A stretch of DNA of 62,000 nt from Cristatella mucedo (GCA_009760855.2 WPIO01000033.1:2437501-2499500); one strand, 5' to 3'; shown: positions 1-29,808, counted from the first letter of the stretch. Numbers and translations are program-made. The notes: generated by a model not told the origin, from the letters alone.

Positions 1-1507
1 GTGCAGTACAAAAACCTTCATAAGAGAAAATGTGAAAAATTGTAATACTTGGCATATTCGCCGAGTTTCACAAGCACAACGCTTCTTCAGTCCTTTGCTG
101 CCGTCGAGTTGGACGAATGTCGCTCATTCCCCCCGAGTTCTTGTGGTGCAACGCTGAGTGGCTCTCGCTCTGTTGCTTGATCTCTTCGTTTCTGTCCGAT
201 GCAGTTGCTCTTTCATTCAGCGCGGATCCAATGCTATTTCACGTTTGGCATTCCTTCAATGATATTTAAAGTCAGTGACGAGAGTGCATTTTTTCAACCG
301 TTTTTGGATTCGCATTTATAAATAGTTAGTAAACCGAAATGGCAGCAGGCTCCAACAGATAAAAATCACATGACCCGGCCATGTTAGCATAGCCTCCGGC
401 GTCAATGCTGGCTGCTAGCTACGTCTCCGCTGTCGAACTCAGTAGCTTACCAAGATAAAAATGCCCGAAGTATTATAATACTATGATTGCTGCCTTTGTC
501 AGCGCTTAAAACTAAAAGCTGAGATGTTTGGGTGCATATGAAATCACGCAGAGGCACCACCAAGAGCTTGCTTGTTCGTCGTTTGAGTTCTTTCTCCAAT
601 TTGTGAAATGCCATGCCTGCAGCTGTTGGGGCTGGTTTCTAGGCTATCAATTCACTTGTCTTATCTGTAGGCATGCTGTAAACTTTGCCTTTGCGTGTTA
701 TCAAACTTATTAGCAGTGTGCGTAATCTATCTTGCCTTCCTTAAAAGACTTTCAATGTCTAGAGTAGCGAACTGTCGAAGTGGCCTCCAGCGTATGAGTC
801 GCTCGAACCTCCGTGGCCTCCTTTGGATATGCTCGCGCTTAGCCTGCAATCCGTTTCAATTTCTTTGGGGACCACGCCCTCAGCTCGTAGGCATCTAAAG
901 CCTGGAATTCTCAGACACAACGTGACTTGATGACATTTGTACTGAAGCTCAAAGCACACCCGCTCTTTACAGCGTTTGATTCATCCACTCGTAATAACCG
1001 TTATGTGCTCACGCGTGCTGCAGCCGCGCACAGTATCTTCACTCGGCTGACATGCTTCCTTTTCAGCAGCTTTTCTAGGCGAAAGTCTTGGACAAGAGTT
1101 AGACAAGATTTGATAATGCGTGCAATGATGCTGTTTTATCCTTTTGTAGCTAGCTCTTGAGCGTCCGTTGCACTCACATTTGACTCCGAGTATTAGAATA
1201 TCGGATTTAGGAATACTCCCCTATAGGAGTAACAATGTTGCGTCTGATTTTATTTTTGAAAATTAGCCTCGCTCCGCATGTGAAAATACTGCACACGCGA
1301 GAACGCCAATTTTCCTGCCCAATCGTATTCATATTAGAGGAGTTGACTTTATTTCCATGCGCTTGATAGTTTTTTCTATAGATAGTTTTTTCTACTACCC
1401 GAGGTGGTCAGGATCGGAATCGTTGCCCTCAACCGAATCCGGTTGCAGGCGGGAATGGCCGTCCGACTTGTTAGCTATCACGTGGTTGCTTTTGACCGGC
1501 TGGGCTA
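1..1507. other. No gene recognised
   Basis: Low-to-medium GC DNA with only short open frames lacking recognisable motifs. I see no repeat, splice pattern or conserved protein here. Confidence 0.5.
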
Positions 1508-1650
1508 AATATAATTCATTTATATGTAGCGCTCCAAGAGAACTTAATCTCTATTCAGGCGCTTCACAAATGCCTCGGGGCTCGAGCCCACGACCTCAGT
1601 CAGACCTTGGTCGGGGCGAGCACCTTGACCGCTAGACCAAACCAGCTCGA
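1508..1650 (-). mobile_element. SINE family A copy (tRNA-derived, LINE-type tail)
   Basis: Read on the minus strand it has a Pol III box A (TGGTCTAGCGG), a box B variant (GGGCTCGAGCCC), then a tail hairpin AAGCGCC...GGGAGCGCT and an AT-rich end. Closely matches the copies at 12075, 17103 and 28312. Confidence 0.75.
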
Positions 1651-1702
1651 GACAGTCCCGCAAATAAGCAGCACCGCGCGTGAATCGACCGATTAGCGTG
1701 AC

Positions 1703-1772
1703 GTAATAATAATATAATAATAAAATAGCAATGCACTTGATAAAGCACCCTCGGAGAACTCAATCTCAAGTC
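1703..1772 (-). mobile_element. LINE 3' tail fragment
   Basis: (TAA)n followed on the plus strand by the complement of the L2-type 3' hairpin (GCACTTGATAAAGCACC, then GGAGAACTCAATCTC). Only the last ~70 bases are left. Confidence 0.6.
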
Positions 1773-1776
1773 AAGG

Positions 1777-2290
1777 AGCACGCGCTGCAGCTAAGTGGCT
1801 AACTTGCGCAGGGCTAAGGCGCTCGCTGCTCCGCTCAGGCTTCGCCACCGGACGCTGGAGCGGCGCGCGAGCAGCGCCGAACGCCCTGCGGCGGCGCACC
1901 GGCCCCGCCCTCGTCGCGTGCAGAAGGGTGGGCCGCCGCAGCCTCCGCCGCGACGCGACGCGCTGGCCTCAGCGCGTCGCTGCTGGAATCGTCGTCGTCG
2001 TCGTACGCGGCGCGTCAGAGTGTCGCGAGTGACCGGTTTTGCGCGGTACTCCTCGTGCAGACCTCGTTCAATGAAACTCGTCAGGAACTTTTCACTGTGC
2101 TGGCATGCTCGCTCCATTTGTGCGCTAGCGCGTACGCAGGCGAGTGCTCTGACGCGTGCGCGTGCGATTCATACCTCACCATGCCTAATGGCTCCTGTCC
2201 GCGTCGCAGCAGCCGCCATTAGGCGTTGCTAGGCTGGCCCGTTTTCCGCGAGTCTCGTCGCGCGCTCCCGGACATGAATTCTTTCTGAGC
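1777..2290. other. GC- and CpG-rich island, no supported gene
   Basis: Strikingly GC-rich against its AT-rich surroundings, with many CpG, GGC and CGTCGT runs. Open frames of 145 aa (plus) and 108 aa (minus) overlap here, but both are arginine/alanine-rich products of base composition. It could be a CpG island or promoter, or an imported repeat. Confidence 0.4.
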
Positions 2291-2587
2291 AGCCCGCCAC
2301 TCGGCCACGAAAGCTTATCTCTTTCAAAAGAGAGTCAGCATCAAAGGACCCTGCTGAAAGCTCTGGGTGAAATCGCTGTCGCGCCGACCCTCGGTCCTTG
2401 CGTCCATGCCGTACGCAACTGGAGCGCTCACGGCGTGCCTGCCATCTCTAGTCCTTCTCGTTTAGATTTACCAGCCTGACTTTCAGTGCTAATTTGGTGA
2501 TGGCGCAACTCTGGAACGAATGTAGCAATCGGTTCTAACTTTCTACAACAGCATTGCTGAGACTGACAATGCGACAAAAAATGCCGC

Positions 2588-2660
2588 CCCGGTTCGGCCC
2601 AGGAGGTGAGAGTCAATTGAGGTCGAGGGCTCGAGCCCTGCGGCATATTAGAGCTCATGG
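2588..2660 (+). mobile_element. Diverged SINE family A fragment
   Basis: Contains GGTTCGGCCCAGGAGGTGAG and GAGGGCTCGAGCCCTGCGG followed by GCATATTAGAG, matching the box A, box B and early tail of family A in the plus orientation, with mismatches. The 3' hairpin is missing. Confidence 0.45.
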
Positions 2661-2754
2661 ACAGAAATTGGGTTATCTTACAAAGGAATATGTTAATACT
2701 ACACAACTGCGCACGCTTTCACTACTGCATATGTTTGCTTGCCGTTCCGTCGGC

Positions 2755-2842
2755 TTCTCTCTCTCTCTCTTTCTCTCGCTTTCACTCTTTCTCGCTTTCA
2801 CTCTTTCTCACTTCCTCTCTTTCTCTTACTCTCTCTACAGCG
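2755..2842. repeat. CT-rich simple repeat
   Basis: Imperfect (CT)n mixed with TTTCACT units. The pyrimidine tract keeps several frames open, giving spurious Ser/Leu-rich frames. Confidence 0.8.
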
Positions 2843-2972
2843 TGGAGCAAATGCAGTGCAATTTTTGCATCGTTTCACCAAATTAAAAAAGCCAGTGATA
2901 CGGGGTTCCTCCGAGCACCAATATTTTAGTAAGAGACGCCTGAGCTAGAGAATGAAGGGGCGTTAAACTGAG

Positions 2973-3330
2973 TCACAGAATCTTAAATTTAAGAAGTTGC
3001 TTAATGGGAAACCAGTGCAGATTATTGAGAAGCGATATAGTGCGGCAGTTGAGGTGTTCAAGATAGGTAAAGCTAGATGCAGATACTTGCAGAAACTTTG
3101 TGCATCTTACTGAGCAGATAGGAAGACCTGCAAGGAGTGAGCTGCAGAAGTCTAGGCTGGATGACACAAATGCACGGACCAGTTTGGCCGTGGAATTCTT
3201 ATCTAAGCATGGCCAAACTCTTGCAATATTATGAAGCCTAAAGTAGGCACGCATGACCAGAGAGTTAAGATCTGGTCAAAGGTTGCTCTGGAACTGTACA
3301 CTCAGATTGATGTGCAGAGGTCTCCAGGGG
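2973..3330 (-). mobile_element. Old LINE fragment, C-terminal RT region
   Basis: The minus strand encodes FRLHNIARVWPCLDKNSTAK, LVRAFVSSSLDFCSSLLAGL and LHWFPIKQLLKFKIL, matching the L2-like RT tail seen elsewhere in the window but much diverged. It lies just beyond the 3' end of the left amylase gene. No tail is preserved. Confidence 0.7.
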
Positions 3331-3731
3331 CTGTGCTGGCCAAGACAATTTGAGCTCCAGGCTTTTCAAGCGCTTTAGCCTCACGGTTTTCGGGTTCCGA
3401 ACTCAAGGGTCTTGCATGCGGTGGAAATGTCTTCATCGATCAATACCTACAGTGAGCACTCGGTACCTAACAGTCGGCGGTGTCGGTCGGTCGAAGATGG
3501 ACGGCTCGTCGCTGCGACGGAAATTTAGCAGAGGCAGGATCCCAATTTAAGTGATCCAAATTTCATTTAAAGATCTCAGATTTAGATTCCTTCTAAATTT
3601 ATCTCGACTGCAAGCCAACTGATCTGTCAGAGACAGCACAGGAATTACGCATATTAATTTGAAATAAAATCAGAAGCTTTTGAATCACTTGCGCTTCGAG
3701 CAGCCAGATAAAGTAGTTGAGGCGGATCTGT
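3331..3731. other. No gene recognised; downstream of amylase
   Basis: AT-rich and featureless apart from the amylase poly(A) signal at its right edge. Confidence 0.4.
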
Positions 3732-3737
3732 TTTATT
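3732..3737 (-). promoter_or_regulatory. Poly(A) signal of the left amylase gene
   Basis: AATAAA on the minus strand, 127 bases after the stop codon. It is the first canonical signal I see downstream of exon 8. Confidence 0.55.
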
Positions 3738-3863
3738 GAGTCAGTTATTGTTTTAATGTAAAGTCAAAGTTCAAGCCTGTAATGTCACAACCAACCTTTC
3801 ACTGCCACGTAGTACAGGAGGCTGTGACACAAGTACGAATATTTCTGGCGCCTGACCCTACGC

Positions 3864-21675
<17,812 letters not shown>

Positions 21676-21730
21676 ACTCTCTCTCTTTCTTTATTTCTTT
21701 TTTGTCTCTATTATTTCGTTTCTCTTCTCT

Positions 21731-21798
<68 letters not shown>

Positions 21799-21833
21799 AT
21801 CTGTCGCTCTCTCTCTCTCTCTCTTTGTCCTAG
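21676..21833. repeat. (CT)n microsatellite
   Basis: Long near-perfect CT run with the flanks TTTCGTTTCTCTTCTCTACT and GTCCTAGAGAT. The same flanks recur around the tract at 23239-23369. Confidence 0.93.
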
Positions 21834-22327
21834 AGATGGCCGGCCCCATCTCTTCTTCCGCACACCTGGTTCTATCTACGGCCTCAGTATCTTTGTCTAC
21901 ATCATATTAGGTTATTAATACAGCTTCCATTTCCTTCGCTGTAATGCTGCCTGCGACATATGCTGTGCCACGAGAGACCCTGATTATGGAATCTGTTCAA
22001 CAATTTACTAGCGGTGACGCAACATATTTTCGCGCTGACAGCCTCTTTTTGACCGGCATTTCTTTTCAAGCTGTCCTTACCTGATATTTCGCTAGCTGCT
22101 CACTTCGTCAGACTTTCTCCTAATTCAGCTGTGCTCCTCAAACTCTTCTTTATCCTGTGGAATTAATGCTATTGGCAGCCTACAGCACCAAGCTCTGTAT
22201 TGAATACGCAAAAGAATGCTTTAAAACTTCACAACCACAAAGTTCTCGTGACTAAATGGGGCTTTAGACACAAATGCACGGAAGTGTAGACATAGCTGTT
22301 CAAAACTTAGTTCAGCGGAAGCATATA

Positions 22328-23236
22328 ACATAATAATAATAATAATAATGCACTTGATAAAGCGCCCTCAGAGAACTTAATCTCTTTCTAGGTGCTTTAC
22401 ATTTGCTGCAAAGTGAAATGCAAATGAATGGTAAGTAAAATCATGCTTGAAAAACAAACAAAATGAATAATATGGTTAGGGGTGACATGCACAGGGTCAG
22501 TATGCAAATGTGGTTAGTGACAGCATGCACAGTGTCAGCACGCATGAGCACATCAAGGACGAATCACAGGGACCCACTAAATGCTGTCCTAAATAGATGT
22601 GCTTTCAAGTTCCTTTTAAATGTGGTCAGGTCAGGGGATGTTCTGACGCAGGTCGGGAGGGAGTTCCAGGCTTTGGGAGCATACGAACTAAATCCACGGT
22701 CTCCAAAGGATTTGAGGTCTGTACGGGGTAGTGGTAAATTGTTGGATTCCGAAAAGCCGGTGGTACGACGCTTGACCTGGTGGGGGAGTAGATCTGAGAG
22801 ATAGGCTGGAGCCATAGAATGAAGGGACCTAAAAGTGAGCGACAAAACCTTGAAGTAAATCCGTTGCTTGACTGGTTGCCAGTGCAGGTCGGCGAGAAGT
22901 GGAGTAATGTGGCAACTGCGACGCTCACGACAGAAAAGCCTAGCTGCGGAGTTTTGCACCAGCTGCAATCGCCTGATCACACATGCCGGTAGGCCAGTAA
23001 GCAGTGAGTTACAGAAGTTGATACGGGATGTCACGAATGCATGGACCAACTTAGATGTGGTATCCTCATCTAAACAAGCCCGAACCGAATTTTAGCAATA
23101 TTATGAAGCTGAAAATAGGCAAATTTGACTGAGGAGCTGATATGGTCGTCTAACAAGAGGTCGCTTTGGAATATGACACCTAGATTTCGAGCTGATTCAA
23201 CTGAAGATATGCTGGCAGAGCCAATTTTGAGCGCCT
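22328..23236 (-). mobile_element. L2-like LINE, 5'-truncated 3' end
   Basis: (TAA)n at 22330-22350 marks the tail on the minus strand. The longest frame (23049 down to 22564, 161 aa) is the intact C-terminal RT segment SRINFCNSLLTGLPACVIRR to KAHLFRTAFSGSL. The element is cut at 23236 within ASISSVESARNLGV, where CT-rich DNA begins. Little decay, so fairly young. Confidence 0.9.
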
Positions 23237-23238
23237 CT

Positions 23239-23369
23239 CTATTGTTTCGTTTCTCTTCTCTACTTTTCTCTCGTCTTTTTCTTTTTTTTCTTTTTCTTTC
23301 GTCTCTCTCTCTCTCTCTCACTCTCGCTCTCTTCATCAGTCGCTCTCTCTCTTTCTTTGTCCTAGAGAT
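23239..23369. repeat. CT-rich tract, second copy
   Basis: Shares TTTCGTTTCTCTTCTCTACT at its start and CTTTGTCCTAGAGAT at its end with the tract at 21676-21833. The two are direct repeats about 1.5 kb apart around the LINE. Confidence 0.75.
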
Positions 23370-23513
23370 AACGTGACACTAAAGCAGTTCCAACCAGTTT
23401 GAACGCTAAGGTGGTAAAATAGTAGAGTGTCTTTGGCTCTTTAGCGTGCACTAAGTAGCACGCGATATTTATTAATTGTCTTATTAGATTACCACTCAAA
23501 CTTATAAAATTGG

Positions 23514-23630
23514 ATTATGCTACCACTAACCATTCAATCTTGGTTCCTTTGCAGCACATGTAAACTGCTTAGAAAGAGATTGTGTTCTCTAAGGGCACTA
23601 TTTTAATGCATTATTATTATTATTGTTATT
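23514..23630 (+). mobile_element. LINE 3' tail fragment
   Basis: Begins GCTACCACTAACCATTCAAT and continues through GCACATGTAAACTGCTTAG and GAGATTGTGTTCTCTAAGGG to (TTA)n. Last ~115 bases of the LINE only. Confidence 0.75.
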
Positions 23631-24894
23631 GTTTAGCCAATAGCCTCTATCAGGTCTTGGCGGCACGGCTTATCAGTAGCTCGCTTACCTTCTCTTTTAC
23701 AAGCTGTGATTGTATTCGTTTTGCTCGAAAATGTGAGAAAGACGCTGTCGCTCTACCCAAGATGTAATTTTCATATTTATACTGAACTTTACAGCAAAAT
23801 ATTTGAATCTGTGACCACCTTATTCTTCTAAATAATGTGAAAAATACTCAGCGGTGCTTTCAATCCTACAGGAGTCTTGCGTAAGTTATAGCTTACCAAT
23901 CTAACACCTCTCAGTTAGAGTCCAATGATGCAGCAGGAGAGCGGAATAAATCAACATTTTTGCTTATTAAGAAATTTGCACGAACTATTTTGCTTTCGTT
24001 TGAAAAAAATAATATATATATATGCATGTTCGAATTTACCTCTGGGTTTGAGTCTGCTCGATAGAGGGCTTGATTTCCCGGTTCTATTTATACATTTTCT
24101 TCCGCGTTCAGTCACACGCGGAAAACTGTTGGATGTCTTGAATATGTATGCCTCTAACCAAACTTTTCAAGATGCAAAGAAGTTCGAAAGCTGATTTCTC
24201 TCTTGTAAAAGATTCAATGGCACTCTAGTTGACAGAGCCATCGCACCGACACTCTTTTGGAGCAACCGGTCTGCATCGAGGCGGACCGGTTGCACCTACC
24301 CAGCACATAATCTTCTAAGAGCCTAATGAGGTGGGTAGGTGGCTGAGCCTAAGGATTCTAGTTAGCTGCCATGGTCCCCTTGAAATAAATTCCCAGCTCG
24401 ACAGGAAGTCCAGTCGGCACATGTCAGCTGCTCAAGTGTCGGCTCCGGCTTAAGACATTTCAAAGGCAAACCGGCAGAAAGAGACTAAGTCTAACCGTGT
24501 CTTAATTTAAAATATGATAAATACAGCCGACGCAGGAGACGCACTCGTACAGCTCGAACGGCGCCTGCAAAGATTTTTATTGCTAGCGCAGTTGCATTCG
24601 TCGAAGAAAGATGATTTCCTGTAGAGTTTTTAAGTGACTTGACCGAGCTTCCAAAACCAGTCTTAATCCCAGAATACCACCGTGCACCAAATGCTTCCGC
24701 CTTCATTGGATCAAAGCAGGCCACAATGAATGTCATTCACTGGCTACAGGCCCGCTGACAAATTGTATCAACAGTGATGTTCTAAACGCAGTTCGTAGTA
24801 AAATCATTGCGTCTAGGCTACTGGCGGACTTGAAGGCGTACACGTATACTTTACACTTAATGGAAAGTGGTGAACTCCAGTAGTTCATTTATAT
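23631..24894. other. No gene recognised
   Basis: Contains a 10-bp perfect stem (GCAACCGGTC) with a 12-base loop at 24262-24293; otherwise featureless. Confidence 0.4.
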
Positions 24895-25091
24895 ACCATA
24901 TTTTATTGTGTATAAGCCCCCCCCCCCGATGTATGAGGCTCCAACTTTTGAACCAATTTTTGGAAAACAAATATTTTTATTCGATAACGGATTAAACTCA
25001 ACGATATCAAGATTAGTAATAATCACTCATCACTATCACTATCACTCTACTCTGCATCAGGAATGATAAGGGTACACTCTCCATCTTCCTC

Positions 25092-25092
<1 letters not shown>

Positions 25093-25155
<63 letters not shown>
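25093..25155. repeat. (CT)n microsatellite
   Basis: About 60 bases of CT inside the DNA transposon remnant, framed by CCATCTTCCTCC on both sides, suggesting that it expanded within a small duplication. Confidence 0.92.
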
Positions 25156-25159
<4 letters not shown>

Positions 25160-25284
25160 TTCCTCCCTCACATCACAGGCTCACAATTTGAAAATTTGGC
25201 GGAAACTCCGTCATCATCATTGTCGTCACCACTCTTTTCATAGACTTTTTATAGACTTCTTTGCCGCTCTTTTCATAGACTTCT

Positions 25285-27181
25285 TTTCATAGACAAGATC
25301 GTGGTGGAGTCCATCCCTGCGATGACAACATCCCCCTAGAATGCTGTTCCCCGATTCCTGGCTGCTCCTCAATATCCACATTTAAGCGGGTTTCTAGTGA
25401 TCTCGTCCTGAAGTTCATATCCCAATCAAAGAAGACAACAAGTCCTCTGGACCCTATTCCCACTGTCCTGCTCCAACGTTACATTGATCTGCTGCTGCCA
25501 TGCATAACTAACATCATTAATATGTCATTAGCCTCAGGTCATGTCCCAGCACCTTTAAAAAAAGCTGTAGTCAGGCCACTTCTCAAGAAAGCGACACTGG
25601 GCCAAGAGGACTTGAGCAAATACCACCCAGTCTCCCTTATACCATTCTTATCAAAGACACTGGAACTGGTCGTGGCAGACCAGCTGAACTCATATATTGA
25701 AGCCTCAAACCTTGCTAGTAAGTTCCAGTCTGGCTTTAGAGCTAATCACTCGACATAGTCAGCATTGCTTAGGGTGTACAACGACCTACTTAGGAATGCA
25801 GACTAAGGTAGAGTGTCTCAGCTTCTTTTGCTCTATATTTCGGCAGCTTTTGATACTACCGATCACAAAGTTCTTCTAGAGCGCCTCTCATCTCGCCTGG
25901 GCATCACTGGCATTGATCTACAATAATCCAGATCATATCTCAGTGGGTCGTGAATGGACGAAGATCATCCGAGGCACCTCTGAAATATGGGGTACCTCAG
26001 GGCTCCGTGCTAGGTCCGGTTCTTTTCACAGTTTATACTCTCCCTCTTGCTGATTTGATTGCCAAGCACAATCTAGGCTTTCACTTCTATGCGGATGACA
26101 CTCAGTTGTACCTTTTCTTTGATCCCTCCCAGCCTTCGAGCACCTCGAATTCTCTCAACTCACTTGCTGCGTGTATTGATGACATCCGCACATGAATGGC
26201 AGCAAATTTCCTAAAACTAAACGATGATAAACTAACTTACTGGTTATGGGTAAACCCAGAGTAATTCAGAAACTCGAAAGGCTGACGCTCAAAATAAATT
26301 GTCTCTGCCAGCATAGCTCCTGTTGAATCAGCTCGAAATCTAGGCGTCATTTTCCAAAGTGACCTCTCGTCAGACGACCATATCAGCTCCACAGTCAAAT
26401 CTGCCTACTTTCAGCAACATAACGTTGCTAAAATTCGGGCTTGTTTAGATAAGGATACCACGTCTAAGTTGGTCCATGCATTCGTGACATCTCGACTTGA
26501 TTTCTGTAACCTGCTGCTTGCTAGCCTACCGGCATATGCAATCATGTGATTACAGCTGGTGCAAAACTTAGCAGCCAGGCTTGTCTGTCGTGAGCGTCGC
26601 AGTTTCCACATCTCACCACTTCTCGTCGACCTGCACTGGCTGCCAGTCAAGCAACGGATCGACTTCAAAGTTTTGTCGCTCACTTTTAGGTCCCTTTATT
26701 CTTTGGCTCCAGCCTATCTCTCAGATCTACTCCCCCACCAGGTCAAGCATCGTACCACCCTCTTTTCGGAATCCAATAATTTACCTCGTACAGACCTCAA
26801 ATCCTTTGGAGACCGTGCATTTAGTTCGTATGCTCCCAAAGTCTGGAACTCACTCCCGACTTGCGTCAGGACATCCCCTGACTTGACCACATTTAAAAAG
26901 AACTTAAAAACACACCTATTTAGGACAAAATTTAGTGGATCCCTGTGATTTGTCCTTGATGTTCTTATGCGTGCTGACACTGTGCATTCTGCCACTAACC
27001 ACATTTGCATGCTGACCCTGTGCAAGTCACCCCTTACCGCGTTGTTCATGTTGTTTATCTAGCATGATATTACTCACGATTCAATCGCGTTTCCCTTTGC
27101 AGCAAATGTAAAGCGCCTAGACAGAGATTGAGTTCTCTGAGGACGCTTTATCAAGCGCATTATTATTATTATTATTATTAG
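25285..27181 (+). mobile_element. L2-like LINE, RT domain to tail, inactive
   Basis: Starts with the linker also seen at 35575. The RT fingers (25522-25758: KKAVVRPLLKKATLGQEDLS, YHPVSLIPFLSKTLELVVAD) end at a TAG. The palm with VPQGSVLGPVLF and FYADDTQLYL is at 25950-26195, and the C-terminal segment at 26559-26948. Single-base losses and stops separate these blocks. Ends in the 3' hairpin and (TTA)n at 27159-27181, then resumes transposon DNA. Confidence 0.92.
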
Positions 27182-27426
27182 ATTGGATAATTTTTTTCGT
27201 TCCATCCGTTGCATTTTTAATGCCCCACTTCTTGAAAATATTGGTAAACAAGCTTGTCGAACACATTTTGGGACCATTTATCCTTTTTTGCGATGGCATT
27301 CAAAGCAGGTACTTTGTTTAGTGAAGTATTAAAGCAAAAACGGAGCCTCCCTTGTATAAGCTCCTTCTCCATTATCTGACCCCAAATTTTAGGGGTAAAG
27401 GGGGCTTATACACGGTAAAATACGGT

Positions 27427-28311
27427 GTGTCAAATTGAGTTCAGTTTGAGTTATTTATTTTTAATATGAGAGATGAATTTCAGAAAGCCGCTGTAGATGG
27501 GCGTATGGAAGCACAATCATTCTCGGGTTCAATAGAGAAACAGTACTGAGTATATTATGCGTACAATTATAATAGACTTCGATTAAATACTCACAACAAA
27601 ACGGTGAGAAAAATAGGACAGATGCTGGCACGGAGAGAGAAAAATCAACCGACCTTATTCCTGAAAAGCTGCTCTAGCCTAGGACGTCGTGGAAAATTCA
27701 TCACCTCCGCTCGACGACATACAGCCTAAACGACCATTAATAGGACCACCAAGACAGTATAATATATATTCTCCCCTAAAATATTGTATTCTAGAAGTCA
27801 AACACTCGATAATAATATGATACTTAAGAGCTCCAGCATTTAGGAGCTCCAGCATTCAGATCTGGTTTTCCTTATGGGTATCACAGCAGACGACCTTAAC
27901 GCTCACTAGATGAGTCTTCACTACTCAAACATTATCTCTACTACAGCGTAACAAACGGGTACAAAGATGTTGGCCTCATGTCGCGTTTACATAAATAATG
28001 TTCCTCACAAGCCTCATCTATTTATCTAGATCGCTTTATTATAGTCTAGCAGAAGCTTTCAAGATTTCAGTAAAGACCGCAAAGCAAAAACATAGGACAC
28101 CAGCAGTCGTAAGGCGAGAGAAAATAACGGGGCAAGTCTATCGTCATGTAAGGGCCTGGGGGTTTGGCTTTATCCAGAGGCTGATGCTGCTGTAACACAA
28201 CTCGGACTCCGATGCTGTACGTTGCTGAAATTCTTGTACAGAGTCTTGTATCTACTCAATGCGGTTTACTCTTCGCTGTTGTAGGACATATAAATATAAA
28301 AAATAAATAAA
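27427..28311. other. No gene recognised
   Basis: AT-rich intergenic DNA; a 65-aa open frame at 27998 shows no motif. Confidence 0.4.
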
Positions 28312-28450
28312 TATAGTTCGTTTATATAGCACCCCAAGAGAACTTGATCACTATTCAGGCGCTTCACATATGCCTTGGGGCTCGAGCCCTCGACCTCAGT
28401 CAGACCTTGGTCGGGGCGAGCACCTTAACCGCTAGACCAAACCAGCTCGG
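28312..28450 (-). mobile_element. SINE family A copy
   Basis: Minus strand: GAGCTGGTTTGGTCTAGCGG, box B GGGCTCGAGCCCC, GTGAAGCGCCTGAATAGTG, GGGGTGCTATATAAACG, then an AT-rich 3' end with AAATA repeats at 28290-28312. Confidence 0.8.
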
Positions 28451-29561
28451 TACAAAGTCGAACGAGCCTCCATCACAGAGTCAATGTGTAAATGCAGGGC
28501 CAAATTCATTAGTCTTTGGTTCTAAAGGGTGGGATTTTTTTAAAGCGTGTTTTAAATACACGCCGTTGCTCCGCCAACTCATATACTGTTTACATTTACT
28601 CTTGCAGTTCTTGCACAGTGATTACAGTCCCACAGCCCAGCTAGTGTGTCCTGTTGTGAGTCAGTCCCGCGAACAGAGGTTAACACAATAGGAGACAACC
28701 CCAGAGTCTGAAGCTGCTGGAGCGGTCACAATTACGGCACACTACTGCTGCAACAAGCGTCGTTGAAATAACTTGCAAGACTCTATTTTTCAGCTGCATG
28801 TTATCAACAGCACTACTTAACCTTATTCAGGTCTGGGCGACGATTTTACAGCGATCTTCTACCAAGCAACTTGAGATTCAATAGTTCCGGTCTGCTTTTC
28901 ACTAACCCTTGGGCTCGAGACAGACTTCAGGCTAATTTGGAGCCCTTAAAAGAGATCGTTTATTGCTTGCGTCAAACCTATCATTATGTAGAAAGTCATC
29001 CCTAATGTTAGCAATACCGAATTATTTGGTATGAGAGCCGCCACGTTTTTAGACTACAAAAATCCGGTAAATTCCGGCGTTAACCCGTAGGCAAACGCGC
29101 TCTAAGCGCCATTCTGTAACTGGTACGAGTTTGGTGCCAACTCGGCAGCAGAATGTAGCTAAAAGCCAGACTAATTGGCTTACTGTGTGCACTTTATATT
29201 TTTCATTAGCGTGCCATGCATGGCAACAAGCATATATTATAAGAAGACGAGCACACAAAATGGAATCAAATATGGATATAAATTATGGCTCAAGCCTAAT
29301 GAAATCGTGTATAGTCAAATTAACCAATCGTCAGTATTGCATACGGTAAATAGAAATACCGAGTTGCTGTATGTAAGACATGGCCGCAGAGAGTGACGTG
29401 CAGCCTGAGAAACTGCGTCTCGTGTGTGTTCTTTAAGTTTGGCGTTTCGCTTCTTCTTAAGTCATATAGTCGCTTCTTAATGGCACTGCATGAAACCCGA
29501 TTAATAAGAGCTAGTAATGCCACCCAAATTCAGTCAAAGAGCTTTAAGGTTTGAATGGACA
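28451..29561. other. No gene recognised
   Basis: No repeat or protein signature seen; open frames are short and overlapping. Confidence 0.4.
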
Positions 29562-29808
29562 ACAATAATAATAATACATCTGTATAGCGCCCTCAGAGAG
29601 CTGAATATCTTTCTAGGTACCTTACAGATGCTATATAGAAAGCATTACCCTATAATTGGTGGTAACATCCGCAAGCAGCAGGCACAGTGTAAGCAGTACA
29701 TGCACACGAAGAACGAATCACAAAGACTCACCAAATACCGTGATGAAAATGTGCGTTTTATGCTTCTTTTTAAATGCCGTTATGTCAGAGGACGTTGTGA
29801 CAAGTAAG
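29562..29808 (-). mobile_element. LINE 3' UTR fragment, older subfamily
   Basis: Plus strand (AATA)n, then GCGCCCTCAGAGAGCTGAAT, CTTTCTAGGTACCTTACAGA and AACGAATCACAAAGACTCAC, complementary to the L2-like 3' end with many changes. Confidence 0.7.

Larger units (their letters stand above)
24895..27426 (-). mobile_element. DNA transposon remnant with TIRs, probably pogo/Tigger-like, carrying a nested LINE
   Basis: The ends match as inverted repeats: left ACCATATTTTATTGTGTATA then AGCCCCC, right (complement) ACCGTATTTTACCGTGTATA then AGCCCCC, about 27 bp with three differences. Next to the right part the minus strand encodes TNIFKKWGIKNATDG (27240-27185), which resembles the F..cGi.nalDG box near the C-terminus of pogo/Tigger/Jerky DDE transposases. 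Left of the LINE the minus strand gives an acidic tail ending SDSDSDE then stop (about 25030-25050). Without the LINE about 640 bp remain, so this is an internally deleted, immobile copy. Family name is inference; no target duplication is clear. Confidence 0.55.

Noticed and set aside
1791-2232. Arg/Ala-rich open frames of 145 aa (plus) and 108 aa (minus)
   Set aside because: They overlap on opposite strands in a GC-rich block and have no domain; base composition explains them.
24901-24930. Poly(C) run as a special G-quadruplex regulatory site
   Set aside because: It is the terminal C-run of the DNA transposon end; similar runs at 9508, 46480, 49980 and 56598 show no common context.
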